A DNA stretch of 64,000 nucleotides from Candidatus Nitrospira allomarina (GTDB lineage: Bacteria; Nitrospirota; Nitrospiria; Nitrospirales; UBA8639). The translations under genes and the position numbers were made by a program. The stretch is taken from the NCBI RefSeq assembly GCF_032050975.1, contig NZ_CP116967.1, positions 2,105,001 to 2,169,000 on the forward strand, given 5' to 3'. This document shows positions 63,166-64,000 of this stretch, piece after piece. Every line of letters begins with the position of its first letter. The stretch's first letter is position 1. Below the pieces are notes generated by a model. It made no database searches. It was not told the DNA's origin and was given only the letters and a program-made list of their open reading frames with translations.

Positions 63166-64000
63166 TCATAGTGCGATGTGTGGGGTACCTGCATGGCCTT
63201 CTCTGGCGGCTGGTTTGTCGGCCAGCGCCTCAAAGCCGGAGATGACATCAAAGAGTTCCTCGTCGATGCCACTTTGGCGCAACTGGTGGAAGTGGCGATT
63301 GAGGTCCTTCAGAAGCTCGTCGATGTTTTTCTCGGCGCGTTGCATGGCGGTCAGTCGGCTGGCGTTTTCGCTGGCCAGAGATTCCGCGCATGCCCGGAAG
63401 AGGGAGATAAAAAGATACTCATGAATGAGCGACCGCAGTGTGGCCCCGCCACGGCCGATGACCTCCGGCAGATTTCCCGTCGGCCACGTGAGTATGGCCA
63501 ACTCGCTTCGCCAGATTTCGTCCAGGGGCAGCAAGCGCTGATTGACCGGCGCATAGATCGCTCTGGAGGTGGGGCGGTTGTAAAAGATTTGGAGTTCGTG
63601 GATCGTTCCCCGGCTATGAGCCGCTTCGCTTTCCAGGAGAATCTTTCCGACAAGTGGCGTAATGGCTTTGATCGAATTCGGGACCGGAAAGAATCCTCCT
63701 AATGCGAGTCCTGTGTCTGCCAGGCGTGACTGCACCCGCTCACCCACAGCCCATACGGTATGACGTCCAGGCCGAGCCGACAAGGTCTTAACCGCAAAAT
63801 CGGCGATCACCTCATTGAACTGGCCGACCAGTCCCTGGTCTGAACCGAACACCACTGCGCCACACGCACCTGTCTGTCGTGTCCTCTTCTGTTCTCCCAT
63901 CAAGCCTACAGGCGGGTTTTCCCGAAAGCAAACGCTTAACCCCAGTTCAACCGCGCGGGCATAGTCGGCCAATGCGTTCACCGATTGCTCGTATTGTCCG
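63166..64000 (-). CDS. atpG: F-type ATP synthase gamma subunit (5' end outside window)
   Basis: The frame continues past the right edge (GQYEQSVNALADYAR), so the GTG at 63981 is not the true start. About 278 codons are visible. GSDQGLVGQFNEVI matches the conserved DxGLxGxxN region. The C-terminal coiled-coil with LRSLIHEYLFISLFRACAESLASENASRLTAMQRAE is diagnostic. Canonical operons place beta and epsilon after gamma, whereas here gamma is last and PPK2 follows. This is the layout of the N-ATPase operon (gamma last), so a Na+-linked second ATPase is likely but not proved. Confidence 0.88.
   Translation of the reverse strand, partial: GQYEQSVNALADYARAVELGLSVCFRENPPVGLMGEQKRTRQTGACGAVVFGSDQGLVGQFNEVIADFAVKTLSARPGRHTVWAVGERVQSRLADTGLALGGFFPVPNSIKAITPLVGKILLESEAAHSRGTIHELQIFYNRPTSRAIYAPVNQRLLPLDEIWRSELAILTWPTGNLPEVIGRGGATLRSLIHEYLFISLFRACAESLASENASRLTAMQRAEKNIDELLKDLNRHFHQLRQSGIDEELFDVISGFEALADKPAAREGHAGTPHIAL

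Noticed and set aside
63021-63272. Independent 83-codon minus-strand ORF overlapping atpG end
   Set aside because: Only its last part (from 63152) is meaningful, and that is the N-terminus of PPK2 in the shifted frame; the first 40 codons are antiparallel-frame noise across atpG.

Overview
The window looks like chromosome from a nitrite-oxidising bacterium of the genus Nitrospira (phylum Nitrospirota), probably a marine or lower-GC lineage. This is an inference from gene content; no 16S rRNA is present. The pointers are a group 3b-type [NiFe] hydrogenase, a four-gene 2-oxoacid:ferredoxin oxidoreductase locus of the kind used with the reductive TCA cycle, an F-type ATPase gamma gene placed last in its operon as in Na+-translocating N-ATPases, a PPK2 polyphosphate kinase, an encapsulated-ferritin-like protein and many two-component systems. 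Base composition is moderate (about half G+C by eye), except for one clearly A+T-rich stretch at about 27.2-28.6 kb. No rRNA, tRNA or CRISPR array was seen.

Layout. 0-13 kb: sensory and stress genes. These are a truncated dCache receptor, a histidine kinase with a Rossmann-type sensor domain, a CheY-like regulator, an MscS channel, a lipoprotein, an RMD1-like membrane protein, a beta-CASP RNase-like protein, a LOG-family protein, a wrecked Crp/Fnr gene and a hybrid MEDS/PAS kinase. 13-24 kb: an RRM RNA-binding protein, a CzcCBA-type heavy-metal efflux operon with its two-component system, a broken DUF2231 gene, a PepSY protein and YchF. 24-33 kb: a solo kinase, small exported proteins, an A+T-rich PD-(D/E)XK-like ORF, the remains of a DUF433/DUF5615 toxin-antitoxin pair, a P-type cation ATPase and a cytochrome c. 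33-39 kb: 2-oxoacid:ferredoxin oxidoreductase (gamma, alpha, beta, plus a flavoprotein-ferredoxin fusion) and a tandem universal stress protein.

39-53 kb: an exported Lon-type protease domain, then the group 3b hydrogenase. Its gamma, delta and alpha genes are contiguous at 40.1-43.2 kb, but the beta gene lies 7.1 kb away at 50.3-51.4 kb. The gap holds plus-strand genes: a DJ-1/PfpI protein, malQ with a 33-codon coupled ORF, a DUF4385 protein, a cupin, a membrane protein, an EncFtn-like ferritin and a RelBE pair. A decayed second copy of the beta-gene 3' end lies on the far side of relBE. 53-64 kb: more universal stress proteins, a cupredoxin, Hsp20, a sigma-54 response regulator and PAS kinase pair, a CDF exporter, a VIT-family transporter, a PPK2 gene interrupted by a frameshift in an A7 tract, and the 3' part of atpG.

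How it fits together: the hydrogenase and the oxidoreductase both handle low-potential electrons (H2, NAD(P)H, ferredoxin). Around them are metal export, iron storage, redox stress and polyphosphate functions, and unusually many sensor kinases. Several short dispersed repeat families sit in the intergenic spaces, and at least four genes are decayed or truncated, so the region has clearly been rearranged.
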